64,000 bases of DNA, from assembly GCA_914767715.1 (NCBI GenBank), contig OU612073.1, positions 6,448,001 through 6,512,000 of the forward strand, in the 5' to 3' direction. The notes beneath the pieces are model-generated. The model saw nothing but the letters and a program-made list of their open reading frames with translations, did not search any database and was not told the DNA's origin. This DNA is from Membranipora membranacea (lineage: Eukaryota > Bryozoa > Gymnolaemata > Cheilostomatida > Membraniporidae). Every line of letters starts with the position of its first letter. Position 1 is the first letter of the stretch. A program made the position numbers and the translations under genes. Of this stretch, positions 1 to 14,200 are shown in pieces.

Positions 1-2219
1 CCTCCTGAGTGATGTCCTCCTCCACCGCTACCGCCGGACCGGTGTCCGTATTTATCTTTGTCTTTAGATCTTTTACTCCTACCAGACCTGTTGCTACCGC
101 TAGCACTTCCACTACCTGATAAAAACAAATCAACCATTATAAATAATTGAGAACAGCTTGGAAGTGATTGTAGTCATAGAGGTTATCTTGCCACTGCCCT
201 ATGGAGGGGACAACAACTCTATATCATAGATGCTTAATTACTGTTTAGGCAAAAATATGAAAGAGTTGCTCCTCAAGATTCATTTGAGTGAGCTACATTG
301 CCTATGCATTATCATAAAAATAATTGAGCAAAAGTAAAACTAATATAAATATCATAGAGAAATATCCTCTAGAAAAACCCAACTCGGTCAAACTAACACG
401 GACTGGACTTCTGGGATCCACAATAAATTTCATTTTCATCGATATAAACAAGGGGAGCTGTGTTGTGTTTTAGTAGTTTAACACCAACATTTTTCCATCA
501 ACGGAGACATAATATAACAGTACACGGGTGTATATAAAAATGTCAACTAAAAGTTCACACCATAAAGAGAAGGGTGCACAAATCTCGTCACAGTTATAAC
601 GCTGCAAATATTATGACAAGCAGAATGAATGAAAACTTCTCTTCACAACCTGAGTCGGAGTCAATGCCGGCATCATAGGACGACGTGACGTCAGTAGGCT
701 TAAGTAAAGCACACTGACTGCATACGCTGTTACCGCTGTCACGGTGAGATTGTTGTGAACACGTCATACTACACCCCGAACATGTAGTACAACATGAACA
801 ATTACCCACTGCCAACATCAAAAATATTGTGTTAAAGTTCAATGTCAAGCTCAGCAGGTCCAACTAAATGATGATGTTCATGAAAAAGCTTTGGGAATCT
901 AGGGCTATTCTTTCCCAGCGTTACATACTTTGATGAGGTGTCATACACAAAACAGAATGGCTCAAGTACCGTACCAGGCATACAATTTTGGTCAAGGATG
1001 AGTTGCAGACTCTTCTCAACCCAAGGAAGAGTGCCTCAAAAAGCATATTAATCAGCAAGTGCCACGTTTTGCGCAGGTTCCCTGTCTCAATTCACACCAT
1101 GACACCCAGATCATTCCACAGTTGAAGAGTTTCGGCAAGTAGTTAAACAGTAAGACCAAAACACCTTGTTTCAAGTGAGAGTTTACATTTGACAGTCCTC
1201 AATGAGCTATATGAGCATGGCACTGGCGACAATTTGGCTAGAATTGCCATGCAACAGCTTTGTAACGATGATGCGGCACCTTGCACGCCACCAATGGCTG
1301 TCTTATTTTACACACATGTTTGGTGTTCATATCATTTACTTTGCCTATAATTACGATATAATGTCCCATGCATAGAATTGGTGCTTCGAATGAAGTTGCC
1401 CGCTCTCAATTCAAATGGAATCATTATGGTTCCACTGATGTGAGAGATCTTGATAAAACTTCAAAAAGATCCCCAATATCACCTTTGTCTATTATTATAT
1501 ATTTAAATAGTTTACCTGAACTGTGAAGACTAGGTGCTGAGGGTATTCCGCCAGGTGGTGGCCTGTTTAAGCTCTGATAGCTGGCCGCGTCGTTGACGTA
1601 GCTGTATGGTGGAGGTAGATAGTTATTACTGTTGTGATTGTGACCCGCAGGAGAAGGTAACCCTGGCGGATGTTGCTGCTGACTAGCTGTAGTATAACCA
1701 CTGTATCCACTACAATCAGCCAATAAAAACAGAGGATAGAGTGATCTTCTCAACCAGCCAATAAGAACAGAGAATAAAGTGACTTTTTCAATCAGCCAAT
1801 AAGAACAGAGAATAGAGAGACTCACTAAACAAGAGTTCGAGTAGAGAAATGTAAGTCAAAACAGGCATGAGAGAGACTAGTCACAGACACTGATGACGAT
1901 TAAAATTTAGGCCGAACTTATGGAAATTTGATATGTTCGTAGGCTAGAACGATCTTTCACAGCCAATTTTAGCAGAATCTCAAGCTCCCAAGATGATACT
2001 TCTGCTTTAGACTGATGGCAGTTGAAACTAAGGTTCCACTTATGGAGTCTAGAGTGATCTGTTACAGTCAATTTTGGCGGGGGTTGTGTGTGACCTACCT
2101 GTACATATTGTGATTCCACTGAGGGGGAGGTAGGGGTTGTAACACATCAGTAGTTTCAGCTGCGGCTCTCTCTGATATGCTGTCCGGTAAATCGTCCGAT
2201 AAACTCAGAGAAGATAAAG
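1..2219 (-). CDS. DVL: DVL exons 14-16: C-terminal Ser/Pro/Gly tail, partial
   Basis: Exons 2219-2099, 1709-1516 and 115 to beyond base 1. The first follows DEP directly ([13 protein letters not shown]). It was placed by a strong pyrimidine-rich acceptor ending at 2220 and by frame agreement with the exons on both sides. The middle exon is Pro/Ser/Tyr rich ([13 protein letters not shown]). The last holds [20 protein letters not shown] and a Gly/His run, matching the Ser/Gly segment of DVL tails. The conserved end of the protein is not in the window. Confidence 0.88.
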
Positions 2220-5200
2220 CTAAAAAGAAAAAACAAAAGAAAAAGATTATGGTCACACCCACCATAGAATTCACAGTTTTTGGAGCTCAAATTCGAATTT
2301 AAGCCCCATTTCATGCTGCATGTGCTGAAAAGTACCCACATTGAGAGAAGGCAACCCTGAGAATAGACTCAAATTTGAGCCCAGAAGACTGTCTATTGCG
2401 TTGCGAACTGTACGTCTATGACAGATTGAAGTCAATCATGCAACACAGAGAAAACTCTGAAACCAACCAGGAAAGTTTATGAGAGTGTAATAGACGTAAC
2501 TTACCCTGATTCAAATCGCCTATAATATAGTAGCATTGCTCAGAAAATGACACCTTATTGACCGTATGCCGGATGAATCCTGCCCTAAGAAGATTGGAGC
2601 CGTACTTTCTAGCATCTCGCCGATCAGAGAACCCATCAACATTCTGGTACAACCAGTCTACCAACTCTGAACCTGAAAGAAAATCCAGTTAAATCACTTT
2701 CTAATTTCTCTCTTACAAATAACAGAAAGTTACTGTTAACGATAAGTAACAGTATTATGATAAAACCCAGTAATTTGAGAGTTTTAAATTTCAAAAGTAA
2801 ATTTAATCAATTTTAATTTCGGGTAACGCTCATAAATCTGAAACATTGCCAAAGAGAAACAGCACATTTTTATATGCAAGCCAACATGATCTGAAGACAT
2901 TTTAATGTTTATTGCAATGTCATATTTGCAGTGCGGAGGCGACATGCTTATTCTTGCTTACCTATAAAAGCGTTGGGTATGTTTATTTTTAGCCACATTC
3001 TATCTCTGATCTCGAGTCCGCTCTCAGGAGCAGACATGTGTCGTACTACAATAGCCATGGGTGTCTCTATAGTTAACCTGCTGTCTCCGATATGGTGGCC
3101 CATATACCCTGACCCTGTCGGATAGAACCATAAACATATATAAATAAATATATAACATATAACACATATAAACATATAATTTACACCATATTATATAATT
3201 AAACATATAATATTTTTATGTTCATTGATGTGACAGAGTGCAATGTTCGAATTAGAATCGGAGCAATTTCAATTCCTCTCCAAAAAAAGCTTTCATCTAG
3301 GAGGCACCACTGAGCTAAACTCTGTTTCAGTTGTCCCTCAAGTGGCCTTTTATCTAGTAAGAGCAATTATAGTAATAGTAAGCGGGTAAGAAGAGTGATA
3401 CTTTCCTCATCCATACAATCGAAATTCAAACTTATCTCTCAGATTATATGAAAAGCTAAGTATTGAACAACAGGAAAAGCTCCTCTACAGAGAACTTTCA
3501 CTCATACTCTAGTGTTGTCTGAATGGGGTTTACAACTTGTGAACAGGGCACTAATCACCAAACTTTAATTGACTTTCCAAAAGAAGATCAGCTGAATCTG
3601 ATACTCTTTAGTGCAAAGAGGCGCTTAGAGAGAATTAGGAGGTATTGAACTAAACAAAGAAAGCAGATTATAGAATTCTAACTGTCAACTCTGGGCGGAC
3701 AACTTACAACACAGGTGAACAACCTTGTTTCAATTCCATTCACAATTTCCCAGTCAACACAACACATAATTTTAGGTGGGCACTCTCATGCATACATCCA
3801 CTTATCACTGAAAACTGTTAAGTCTGGGCGAAGTAATCGCGAAGAGTGTGTTGAGAATTTTGGGTGTCATAGAGGTTAAGGAGGTGAAATTGTGGCCTTT
3901 AAATAAACTGACATCAGACGAATCAATAGATATGGAACGGCAAGCCAATTTTGTCATATATCGAAGCCATAAAAGCAAGTTATTGCAGCTGAAACTGGGA
4001 ATTTTACTAAGTAAAGAAATTTTTATTCATTCTAGGATGTATATGGAGGCCATACTAGGCAGTAATCAAGTTTTTAATTTATGGATTGTTGATGAGAAGG
4101 AATGAAGGAAATTCTGTTTAATACCATTGAATTCGTGTATTGGTGGTAAAATACACAGTATGGAAATTTGTGATGAAGTTCCATCAGTATATCACTTTGC
4201 CTCAGAATTGGGACCTAGCTAAAAATCTGGCAGCTTTTGTGATAATCAGCGTTTGAAGTCCCAGTGAAAGGCATCCAAAACACAGGCAAGCTACTTGACA
4301 AAAGTTTTAAAAGTGGTTGGCTGTAGCATTACTGAACTTATTGACCAATCAAATAAAAGGATGTTTTCCTATAATCATTCATAAATTGCCATGTCCTCGT
4401 GGAGGGTGAGATATGTTCCCCTAATTCATGAATATATATCAGTGCGTAATACTTACGTGATGAGTCGGGCATACTGCTAGATAGACTACTACTAGTCAGG
4501 GTGGACATAGTATCCATACTGCTAGCCAGAGGACCACCACGCTGTAAATTTGACTGTTGTTGCAGGGCGGTGGTGTGCGCCACCCACGCTGACGGGTCTA
4601 TGGGCCGCACAGGTTCTTGCCTAGGTATTGTGAAATATCCTTTTGGTGTTGGATCCCAACATTTAGCCACAACCAACGTGACTGGACTGTAAAATTCAAG
4701 AAATATGAATCAAAACAAACATCCAAACATCATAATATGAATGAAACAAACTTACAATAGGGGCTGACTCAACAATGTTGCCGATTTATAGTACAATAGT
4801 GTTATCAACTTCAACTTATCCTGATTAGCCTTATTTGACACGAAAATATCCTTTTATCCATATAAGCACATGCACTAAAGAAACTGATGACATAAAACTT
4901 ATAAATTATAGAGGAGTTACTAAACCAAACCGTATCTGCTTCACTATGCATCACATATGATTACATTTGACCACCATCAGCACCACCATCAGAATACTCG
5001 TATTATGCTATTTTTCAGGAGAAATGTCTCCATTTATGGAAAAAAATACTCCAAAAATAGAGGAAGTCCTTGAGTACGAAATATATACAAAGTGGTGATT
5101 TTTCCTATAAACGTCACCCTGGTGCCTCATAACACAGTTAGCAGAGATTTAGCCGAAGTAAACACAGAAGTAAGTAGGCTGAGATAAGTACATCTCTGTA

Positions 5201-8200
5201 TAGGCCCACATAAGTATCACCCACACGCAAACTACATTTTAACATTGTTTCTCCTCAATTTTTTTCACTCAACATTGTATATATAAATGTGCTGATGACT
5301 CACCCAGGCTTTTGGACTGATTCTCTAAGAGTTCTGACAGCGTCATCGTTGCTCAGATTCTCAAAGCTGACACCATTAACTTCTAATATCATGTCACCCG
5401 GCTCTATCCTACCGTCCAGCGCTACTGCCCCGCTGTAACACACAACAAAAATTCTGACATATATGGTTAAGCTTTAGGTTTAGGCCACATATATGTACAA
5501 TGTATATAGCAAGATTGTAAATGGTTCTGTTGCTCAAGACATAAAATTGCACTGGTCGTTATTAAGTTCACATAGATTTCCCATCATTTTCACATCGATT
5601 TCACATTGATTTCAGCAGTTGTCAGTAGTATCGAATCACGGAAATAGCGTTGGTTTGATTTGTCTATGCATCGGTTAGGTTTCCTTCTTTCGACGCGCCA
5701 AATCGATGCATAGAAACTTTGTGAATATATCTATTTTAGTCTGTGCGACAAACAATAAGCTTCATAGCCTGTTGCCTGAAAGGTGGTAAGCCATTTTTTT
5801 TTAAAGTTCTCATGAGAGAAGAAGACTTTCAATTTAATTTTATTGCCACAGAGACATTTGGTTCTTCTGTAGCCTAGTGATGGCGGTCACTGACAGAGAG
5901 TAGGTATATATTAGTTCTGGTATAAGTCACACTGATCACGTGATATACTAATTGCATGTACATCTCTCATCAATAGAGAGTGAACTAATTCTCTTAGCAA
6001 GAGTACCATCAAAAGGAATTCAGTGTAACGACCTGAGTTCAATTTTACCAATAGGGGCTGGTACATGTTAGGAACTCATACTAAATTAACACTATCGATC
6101 AGAGATACACATGATAATAGTGTGTCAGTGTGGGTACAAGTAGGATGGATGGAAACAGTAGTTTGATATGCTGGAAACACTTACCCTTTCATAATAGACC
6201 CGACATAGATACCACCATCACCACCTTTGTTACTCTGTCCCACTATGCTAATACCAAGGTAATTCGCTTGCTCTACAAGAAGTATTAAAAAAAAACATTA
6301 TAACACCAAGGACTAATCTTTCAAATGTCATTTTTCTGATTACCTTTTTCTTCATCTTGATTGGATTATGCTTCTTTTTTTCTCGATGGTTGATTTTGAT
6401 TCTGATCATATGAAAGCTACGCAAATTAAGTTTTTTTTTAAAATTTATACTGCTATATTCCCTTTTCAAATTGAACGGATACAAGTAAATTACATGAATA
6501 CAAACAGCTTATATCCACATCGCTGGTAGGCAGAATGTGGGTAGAGGCCACAGGGTGGTTTGTATTTATGTTGGCAAATTGAACTGTGAAGTCTTTATGA
6601 TGCAATTCTTGTCTGGCATATCTGGTGCATATGGTCAATACCCTATTTAATAGTTAGAGATGACATGGGATGGTTCTGAGAACACAAGAGTTTAAGTTAT
6701 GATGTTTGGACATCCCTATGATTCTCAATATTAAGAGCAGAATGATATCATTTTTTCGGCCAAGACAATTTTTGATTACAAATAATTACAATAACCCCAC
6801 AAAGCCTATTCTTGTATTTTGTGAAAGCCACAATTATAATTGTCTAGAATTACTGTTTTTAATTTTTCATTTCTTATTTGTGTAAATCATAGTTATCTGG
6901 GTAGTGAATGGTTAGTGCTTGCATATAAGATTATTCCACATTACCATCCTGCGGCATCTAAGACCACCTCCAATTTCCTTAACTAGGCCAGACACAAAAC
7001 ATGGTTTTTTTGACGCAAATTAAAACTGAGGATTAATCATTTAAGAAAAAGAAAATAATCGTCTTAAACCAGCAATTATTTATTTTCTACCAATATCTGC
7101 AGTTCTGCGGATAACAGATCAAACCCTCTATTAGCGAGTCACTGGCAGAAAACTGAACAAGTGACATTTTTCTCAGGAGAGTGATAAAAATCGAAGAAAA
7201 CCGAGCCATAATTGATGCTTTTGTCAGGTACAACATGTTCTCAAGTGGAACTGGCTGAGCGAAATTGTTCCGATAAAAGTTAGCCTGCACTAACATGAAG
7301 CCAAGCTGCCATCTCAAGAATGCCGTTACAAGCACACTCCAAACCCATAGATGGTCATAGAAAGCGAGATTGTAAACAGATAGGTCTCCACTCCATGAAT
7401 GGAAGGCATTAATTATCACGGATGGGAATTATCCATATCACTGAATCTACCCATTGCATCATTTATATTTACATACAAAGACAATGCAAAGTATCTTCCT
7501 ATTAATAAATTCTGGCCTGATGCTATTTTTGGTTTAAATTTTTCAATTAAAATTCAGTTTAATAATTGCCGAAAAATGTTCAAAATGATTTGGTTTCCGA
7601 TGTTGCTGACTTTTAAATGGCCTCAAATTTCATGCATATTTTCTAAGATTTAAAATCTCCAAAGCAACAGATAAAAATGTTTACCACATTTTGTTAACCT
7701 TACAAACTAAAAGATCCCCTACAGATAAAAGTATTGGAATCTCACAACTCCTATTGTGGAATCCCACAGATCTATTGACAGTTGTAAATTATGTACATTC
7801 CTGGAATGAAACCCCACATTAGGTAATCTACACTTCTTTAATTGAAAAATATCACATTTACCCTTATTTTTTTCTAACCCTACAGGGTCTTCAACATTGT
7901 GCATTCTAAGCAAAGACAGTAAATAGTCGTTGGCCTCAGTAATGTCTCCGCAGGTCCCCAGTTTCCTGGGACTTGATGTAGTGTGAAATTGCTTACATAT
8001 CTGACCATCAAGATCCCTAGACTTGATAACTAGCTTAACATCATTATTATAAACTGTTTAGTCTGTATAGATAATTATTATTTATGTAATTGCTTTCTTG
8101 TATGTAAAGCTGGCTGGCACAAGACTTTAATTGGCTCGATCTGTATTTTGCCATCAAATATTGTGAATTTATTTTTGCCCTTGAAACAAACAATCTATTC

Positions 8201-11200
8201 TATTCTTGGTTGTGTTGTTAGAAACAATGTTATCTCTATCGATATCTAACAGAGGTTCAGTTTTTTTAGTTTAGACTTCTAGGCCCACAAGTAATTTTCC
8301 TGCTCGTTTTAATCTTATTGGGCAAAATTATCCTTATTCACAAACCCTGAGATTGTTAGGCACAAGGCATCAAAACGTCAGTTTTCTGACAGTTTGTGGG
8401 ACCAAAAATAGCAAAAATATCTCACCCCTTCAGACTAGTGTAATGATTGATACCTAGGACATGTAGACTTGTTCAGATATCAGATCAATGTCTAATGATA
8501 GCCTACTGATAATCCCATCTGAATTAAGATTAACTTCATTTGTGACACATTAGGCAGCTTAATCTATCGTAATGAACTTCTGTCAAAATGACAGCTTTAC
8601 AAATGAGATGGGAAGCAGGTTAGCACACTTTGCCTTATTTCAGGTTCTTGATCACACCCATTCTGCCTTAATTTTCATTTTCATTTGCAGATGTTCAGAC
8701 CTTATAATAACCACAAACCCCAGCAGAAGGTGTTGTTTCTTTTCGTTCTCATTCTTCAACAGGCTTACTATACAGATTCTAGACTGTTTCTAACCGATTC
8801 CACACCATATTCCTAGCTTCTATACCAAGCTGAATGTAACAGCTGCCCTGTTTATACCATATTAATCTGACTCGGTACTTACCGTTAATATTGAGAGTGA
8901 CTGTGATGACGTTTAATGACATGGTAGAATCTGTGATACTGCTAAAGGATGATGCCTGCAAAAAAAGAAAGATAAAAAAACTGATCAAATCAGTCACCAA
9001 ATAAAACAATCTCTAAAAAGAACTGATGATGCTTTCTTAACTGATCTACCTACCAGACTACATGTGCTCAGAGTTAGACGGTTAGTCCTGGTCAGCGCTA
9101 TGCTGGGCGCTAGGCTCGGTGGAGGGGGCGATATCTTACACCCCCTACATTTACATATGGGAGCCACAATGTCAGAGTATAGTTCATCGCTGCTAAGCAG
9201 GTCTGACGATGCGTAGATTAAAAACTCCTGATGCATGCTGGACTTTCGCCTCTTCTGCCTGTGGTAGCTCGGTAAAAGTTTCCGCATCTTCCCGTTAATA
9301 TGAAATACTCGACAACCGTTCAGCCTTATAAATAGGTTGTGATGGTCTCAAAACGTGTTATATCGGTAGCTGATAACAAACTGCTAATCTACACGTCCAA
9401 TCACAGCTTTTACTATGCAGATTGGTCGATTATGCTGCCTATGTTAGGTTTAATTGTTACACAATTGCTGCCTCGGCGCAGGTAGATTGATGCCAAGTTG
9501 TCCACTTAGCGTCTCATTAACAGCTTTAAGTTTTATCCTTATTCAGCATCAGCAGTTGACATATATCTGGTAAATTTCCTCTACTTTCTAGAAGATAGAT
9601 TATCCTTTGTTGTCGATACTCTCTGTCAATCTACAGCAGCAGCGTTTGACGATAATCGACTTTGTAATGGATGGAAGAAAAACTTTATCCAGTACTGCTG
9701 ATGGCTTGGAGGGTCCTTCACATGTGTATAGTTTCGTTTAGCATAAATCCATCATGACTGGATGCCTATACGTAGCTTTCACAGAGTGTCATATCTAAAC
9801 CATGGCATGTTGTAGCACTGTGCAAGAATGTCAAGTGCTTTCAAAGCTTCTCGACCAATCACACGCCACAATGGTTTTGTTCATAGTAGATCTTGAGCCA
9901 ATTACATTACACGAGTGTCAAGGCACAGTGCCCTTCGCCATTCAGCGCAATATCCTATTGCTTTTCTTAACCCATTAGGTAATTATGGCACTTTGACATG
10001 TCTAATGTGGATGGAACCAAGGTAAAAAAGGGGGCTTAGAAAATATCAAATCATGTGTCAAATGGCATACAAGACGTTGAGGCTTAATCAAACATTGCAG
10101 TGTTTTGGTTGGTTTAGCGTTCCTAATCATTTTTTTGCTTATCTTATTCAAATGAAATTTGATCTGCAAATAAACGGGTACTTTGTTTACAGCTAAACAG
10201 AATTGTTTGTCATTTGGTTTCCTTGGAGGTTATTTTTATACAGGTGGCAGACGATCTTGTAGAAAGCGCCTGTGCGTTTGCCCTAAGCATACCATCTACT
10301 TCAGAATTACAAACAGTATGTTTTAGCAGGGGATCCATCTCAATTTTGGTGCATAAGTGACATTCACTCACAGCCCACCCACACTAAGTAATTAATGCAT
10401 GTTGTGTGTATGTAGGGATAAGCAAAAATCTTTTTTTTTCTTTAAGTTACACTGAAGAGTACGAAGACCAAACAACCACTATTTCAAAATGATTCCTAGC
10501 ATCTTAAACAGACAAACTGCATCATCCTAAACAGACAAACTGCATCATCCTGCGACAATTTCTCTACATCTGAAGTGTTTTCTTTCCATTTTCACCCAAT
10601 TCACACTTATTAGACTGGAGTTATGACAAGGGTGGACACAAACACTGTATCAATATTTACAGAATGACTTGTTAATTTGATGATAATATTGGATCTTTGG
10701 TGCAGCATATCATATCATCCCGCATTGCTCAAGATGTTTGTCATAAGCTCTTGATGTGCCCAGCTTGGCTTTGGTTGCAACTTGACAAGCCATAGGTATG
10801 AGAAAAGATTAATGGGAAGCTTGCGTTTTCGTTTTCTTTTCAAATTGCTTATACAGTGCAACTCATAAACTATGCTGCAAAGAGGCTTGACATTACTGAT
10901 TACTTTTAATTGTAATCTTCGAATTAAAATTTTAATCCCATTGAAACTTTATCCAAGCGTACTGGTATAATCTTCAGCTGAAACAGATGGGCCATTTTAG
11001 ACAGCACATATTTAAAACTTATACCAAGTACATTATCATAATGTTTTCCATCAGATTTAATGGAAATGAGACACCTGTTGAATAATGGTAGCTTTGAACA
11101 AGTTTATTTTCATGTGAGTTCCTCATCTTTGATTTAGGATGAATGAACAGCCTAGCCTACCTCTGATTGCAAAATATATTGCCAGACCAGAAGGCAAAAG

Positions 11201-14200
11201 CCAAGTTATCATGTCGATGTACTTTAAGGGAGTTGCTTTCCCAGATTAATGTAGAGAGCAGATAACAACTATTCCTCATAACCTTGGGCGTGCCAAGTTT
11301 TCCCTGTACATAGAAACTATGTGGCCTGAAGTTTGTCACGAGTGAAGTTTACTCGATTTGGTATAACTCTCTACATCCAACATGTTTAAAACGAAAAGAA
11401 TCACTGGGTTTGAAGCAAGCTTTCGAAATATCTGAAAGCCCTTTAAGGGTGCTTATAACCCTTCGAACGCCAACAATGATAGCTACACAAACTGAACACT
11501 GACATTATGGGTATTATAATAATAGCCAGCAATACAAATAAAGAGATATCATAGATCGTTCTACTTACTCGACTCATGTTAGGCATTCTCTGATGTCGCC
11601 TCCTCCTGGCTCTGTGCCTGCCATACTTAGATGACATGCTAGTATCACCCGTGACTGTGGAATACCTTGAAATAAATACAAAATAGTTATAGCACAAGAA
11701 AAGGAGCAGGGCATGAGTAAATCAAATTTATGGGAGGCGCGTTTGAGAAATCTGTAGTTAGAGCCTTTACCCGTTGTCGTAAATAGTCACTCAAATAACT
11801 GAAACAAATTGTTCATGATTTAGGAGTTGCCCTCTCATTGATAATAATGTTAATTGAGAGCATAACTCCAGATATATACAAAATTGAATTTTTTTTTTTT
11901 TCTTGTCAACATAATATGCAGTGATACAAGATCATTGAGAGACTCAGCCTATCGTCCTTTTACAAATTCATTTGTTTGATTTATATATTTCATTCAATAT
12001 ATCCTGCATGAGTCCCCCAAACAATCGTATTCTGACAAAAAATGACTAATTAAATCACAAACCTGCTGGAGCAGTCATCTTCCGAGTCAAAGAAGCTTGT
12101 AGACTCGAGATCACTGCTAGTGACTGTAGATGCTGTCTCATAACCTCGTCTGTGTTTACCACCATGGTGTCCATTATTGCGCAGTGGTCCTGTAAAGTAA
12201 CATGAAAAATTATATTAAAATCAGATCATCACAAAACAGGGATCTTAGGCTCGTGATAAGACTCATGTTAGACTCAGCCCTACATATTAGGCTTCATCAC
12301 ATGAAGTGAACATTTAAACCACTAGCCTGTCTGTACATCCTTTGACAGTGGAATGGGGACCACCAACAACAAAACTAGTCAAGACAGGCTCGAAGACCAA
12401 CTTTTCGGCACCCATAACACCATATTCGGTGCAGGGTTGGCACATATAGTCAGGGCAAACATATTCATACACTAAAGTTAGATGAAACATTGCAATCTGC
12501 TCCAAGCACTATTCATGAGTGGAAAATGAATCTCAAAGTTCTACTTGACAGAGGAAGCTTGTTGGGCCAGAGGCTGAATTGTCAGGACTTAGCTGAGAAG
12601 ATTTTAACAAGCATATGGATATTATATAACCACCGAAGGTTGAAAGTCAGGAATTTCCCAATATAAGGGCTGCGTGTTGGTACATTTTAGGATACATCAC
12701 GGTACATGAAGCCCTACAAAACTGATAATTAACAGTTCTACACAATCCGATGGTGGCAATTAGAGGATACTTGGTGCAACTTAACACCTGCAGGGGATGG
12801 CTATGAGGGTACACAAGAATTCCTATAAACTTTATACCAGCAGAATTCATGACTTGATAACTGCCATATGTACTGCCCTATATGCAAAAAAAATCTATAT
12901 GACCCAAAGTGTTGGTTGGAGATGCAATGAAATGATTGCGACTGGGAACTGCCAACCTTATGATAATTCTAGCCAAATCACTCGATATGTGAGTTAGTTA
13001 GGTCTAAAACATCCCGTAAAATGTTAAGCAACTGTACTGAGTCATTGCATGAATGATGTCGGAGTATTTCAAACATTCTGAGGTCACCAAAGTATTTTGC
13101 TGACATTAAAGTGTCATATTTTGACTCTCAATAAAGAGAATTACTGGACTATTAGTGTTTGGTGCCTAACTGGCGACTGACACAAATTTTATGTTGGTTG
13201 CTGGAAATATGCACAATGATTCAGTAAATAATCAGTTAGATGACTAAAATATTAATCCAAATACATCCACAATCTGCTAAATTCTTATATCTTATTGTGG
13301 GATTTTCCCACCATATTTGACCCCCAAGGGCTCACTGTGGGAAAGTGACAGTACTTTTCGCACCAACAGAAAAGTTTGGTAGTATCTTTAAGACTCCATT
13401 TCCAACCAACCCCAATGTGCTTCTCTACTGAGACGGTTAGGGCTGGGGTATGCTGAGGGTCATACAATACAAGAAGCCTGGCCTAACCTAACAGTCTGGC
13501 CTAACAGTCAGATTCAAGCTAAGCACAGGACATGCATTCATAGTTTTAACCTTGGTCCAAGGCGCTGTAAGTGGCATGCCCCAACAGCGTAAGTGGCATG
13601 CCGCCAACAGCAGCATAAACCAAAGTTAAATCCTCAAGATACGGAGACAGTTACATAGACAACATACCATGCTTAACAGGGTCATAGGCTCTGTGTTTAT
13701 CTTTGGAAGATCTGTGTCTATGTTCTACAAATACAACAGCCATACTTAGAGGTTTACAACAAAGCTCAGACTACAGACAAGCTAAGCAGTGGTAAGTTAG
13801 CCAAGCCCATCTGCCTGCATTAGGAGTTGCTCCCCATCTACTGGTCACGACACAGGTAAAAATAGGACGTGACCAGTAAAAGGGGAGCAACTAGGATGCA
13901 GGCAAACTGGATCGAACAGGTTCTATGGTTTCACCAGATGGTTCAGATCTTAGTACAATAGACAGTAAGCTCATATCATGTCAAGCCTAGTACAGTAATA
14001 AGGTTCTGAGAAAGTTAGTGAGTAGACATAGGCAGACTTAGGCATAATATTCATGCAAGAAAATGTGGGTTTGTTCCAAAGGGGTATGCAATACAGTGTC
14101 ACACATACATGACATAATGTGTAAGTGTTATGTGTAATGTGTAAGATGGTATATCATCTGAGCATGTTTAGAACTAAGGGTGCAATACACTGCTAAGGCA

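Noticed and set aside
7087-7419. 110-codon minus-strand open frame in a DVL intron
   Set aside because: Hydrophobic and AT-driven, matches nothing I know, and is overlapped by a plus-strand frame.
8994-9287. Possible extra DVL exon with a GTAGGT donor-like end
   Set aside because: Exons 11665-11569 and 8955-8883 already join in phase 0 in the order expected for DVL. The extra residues have no counterpart in the family.
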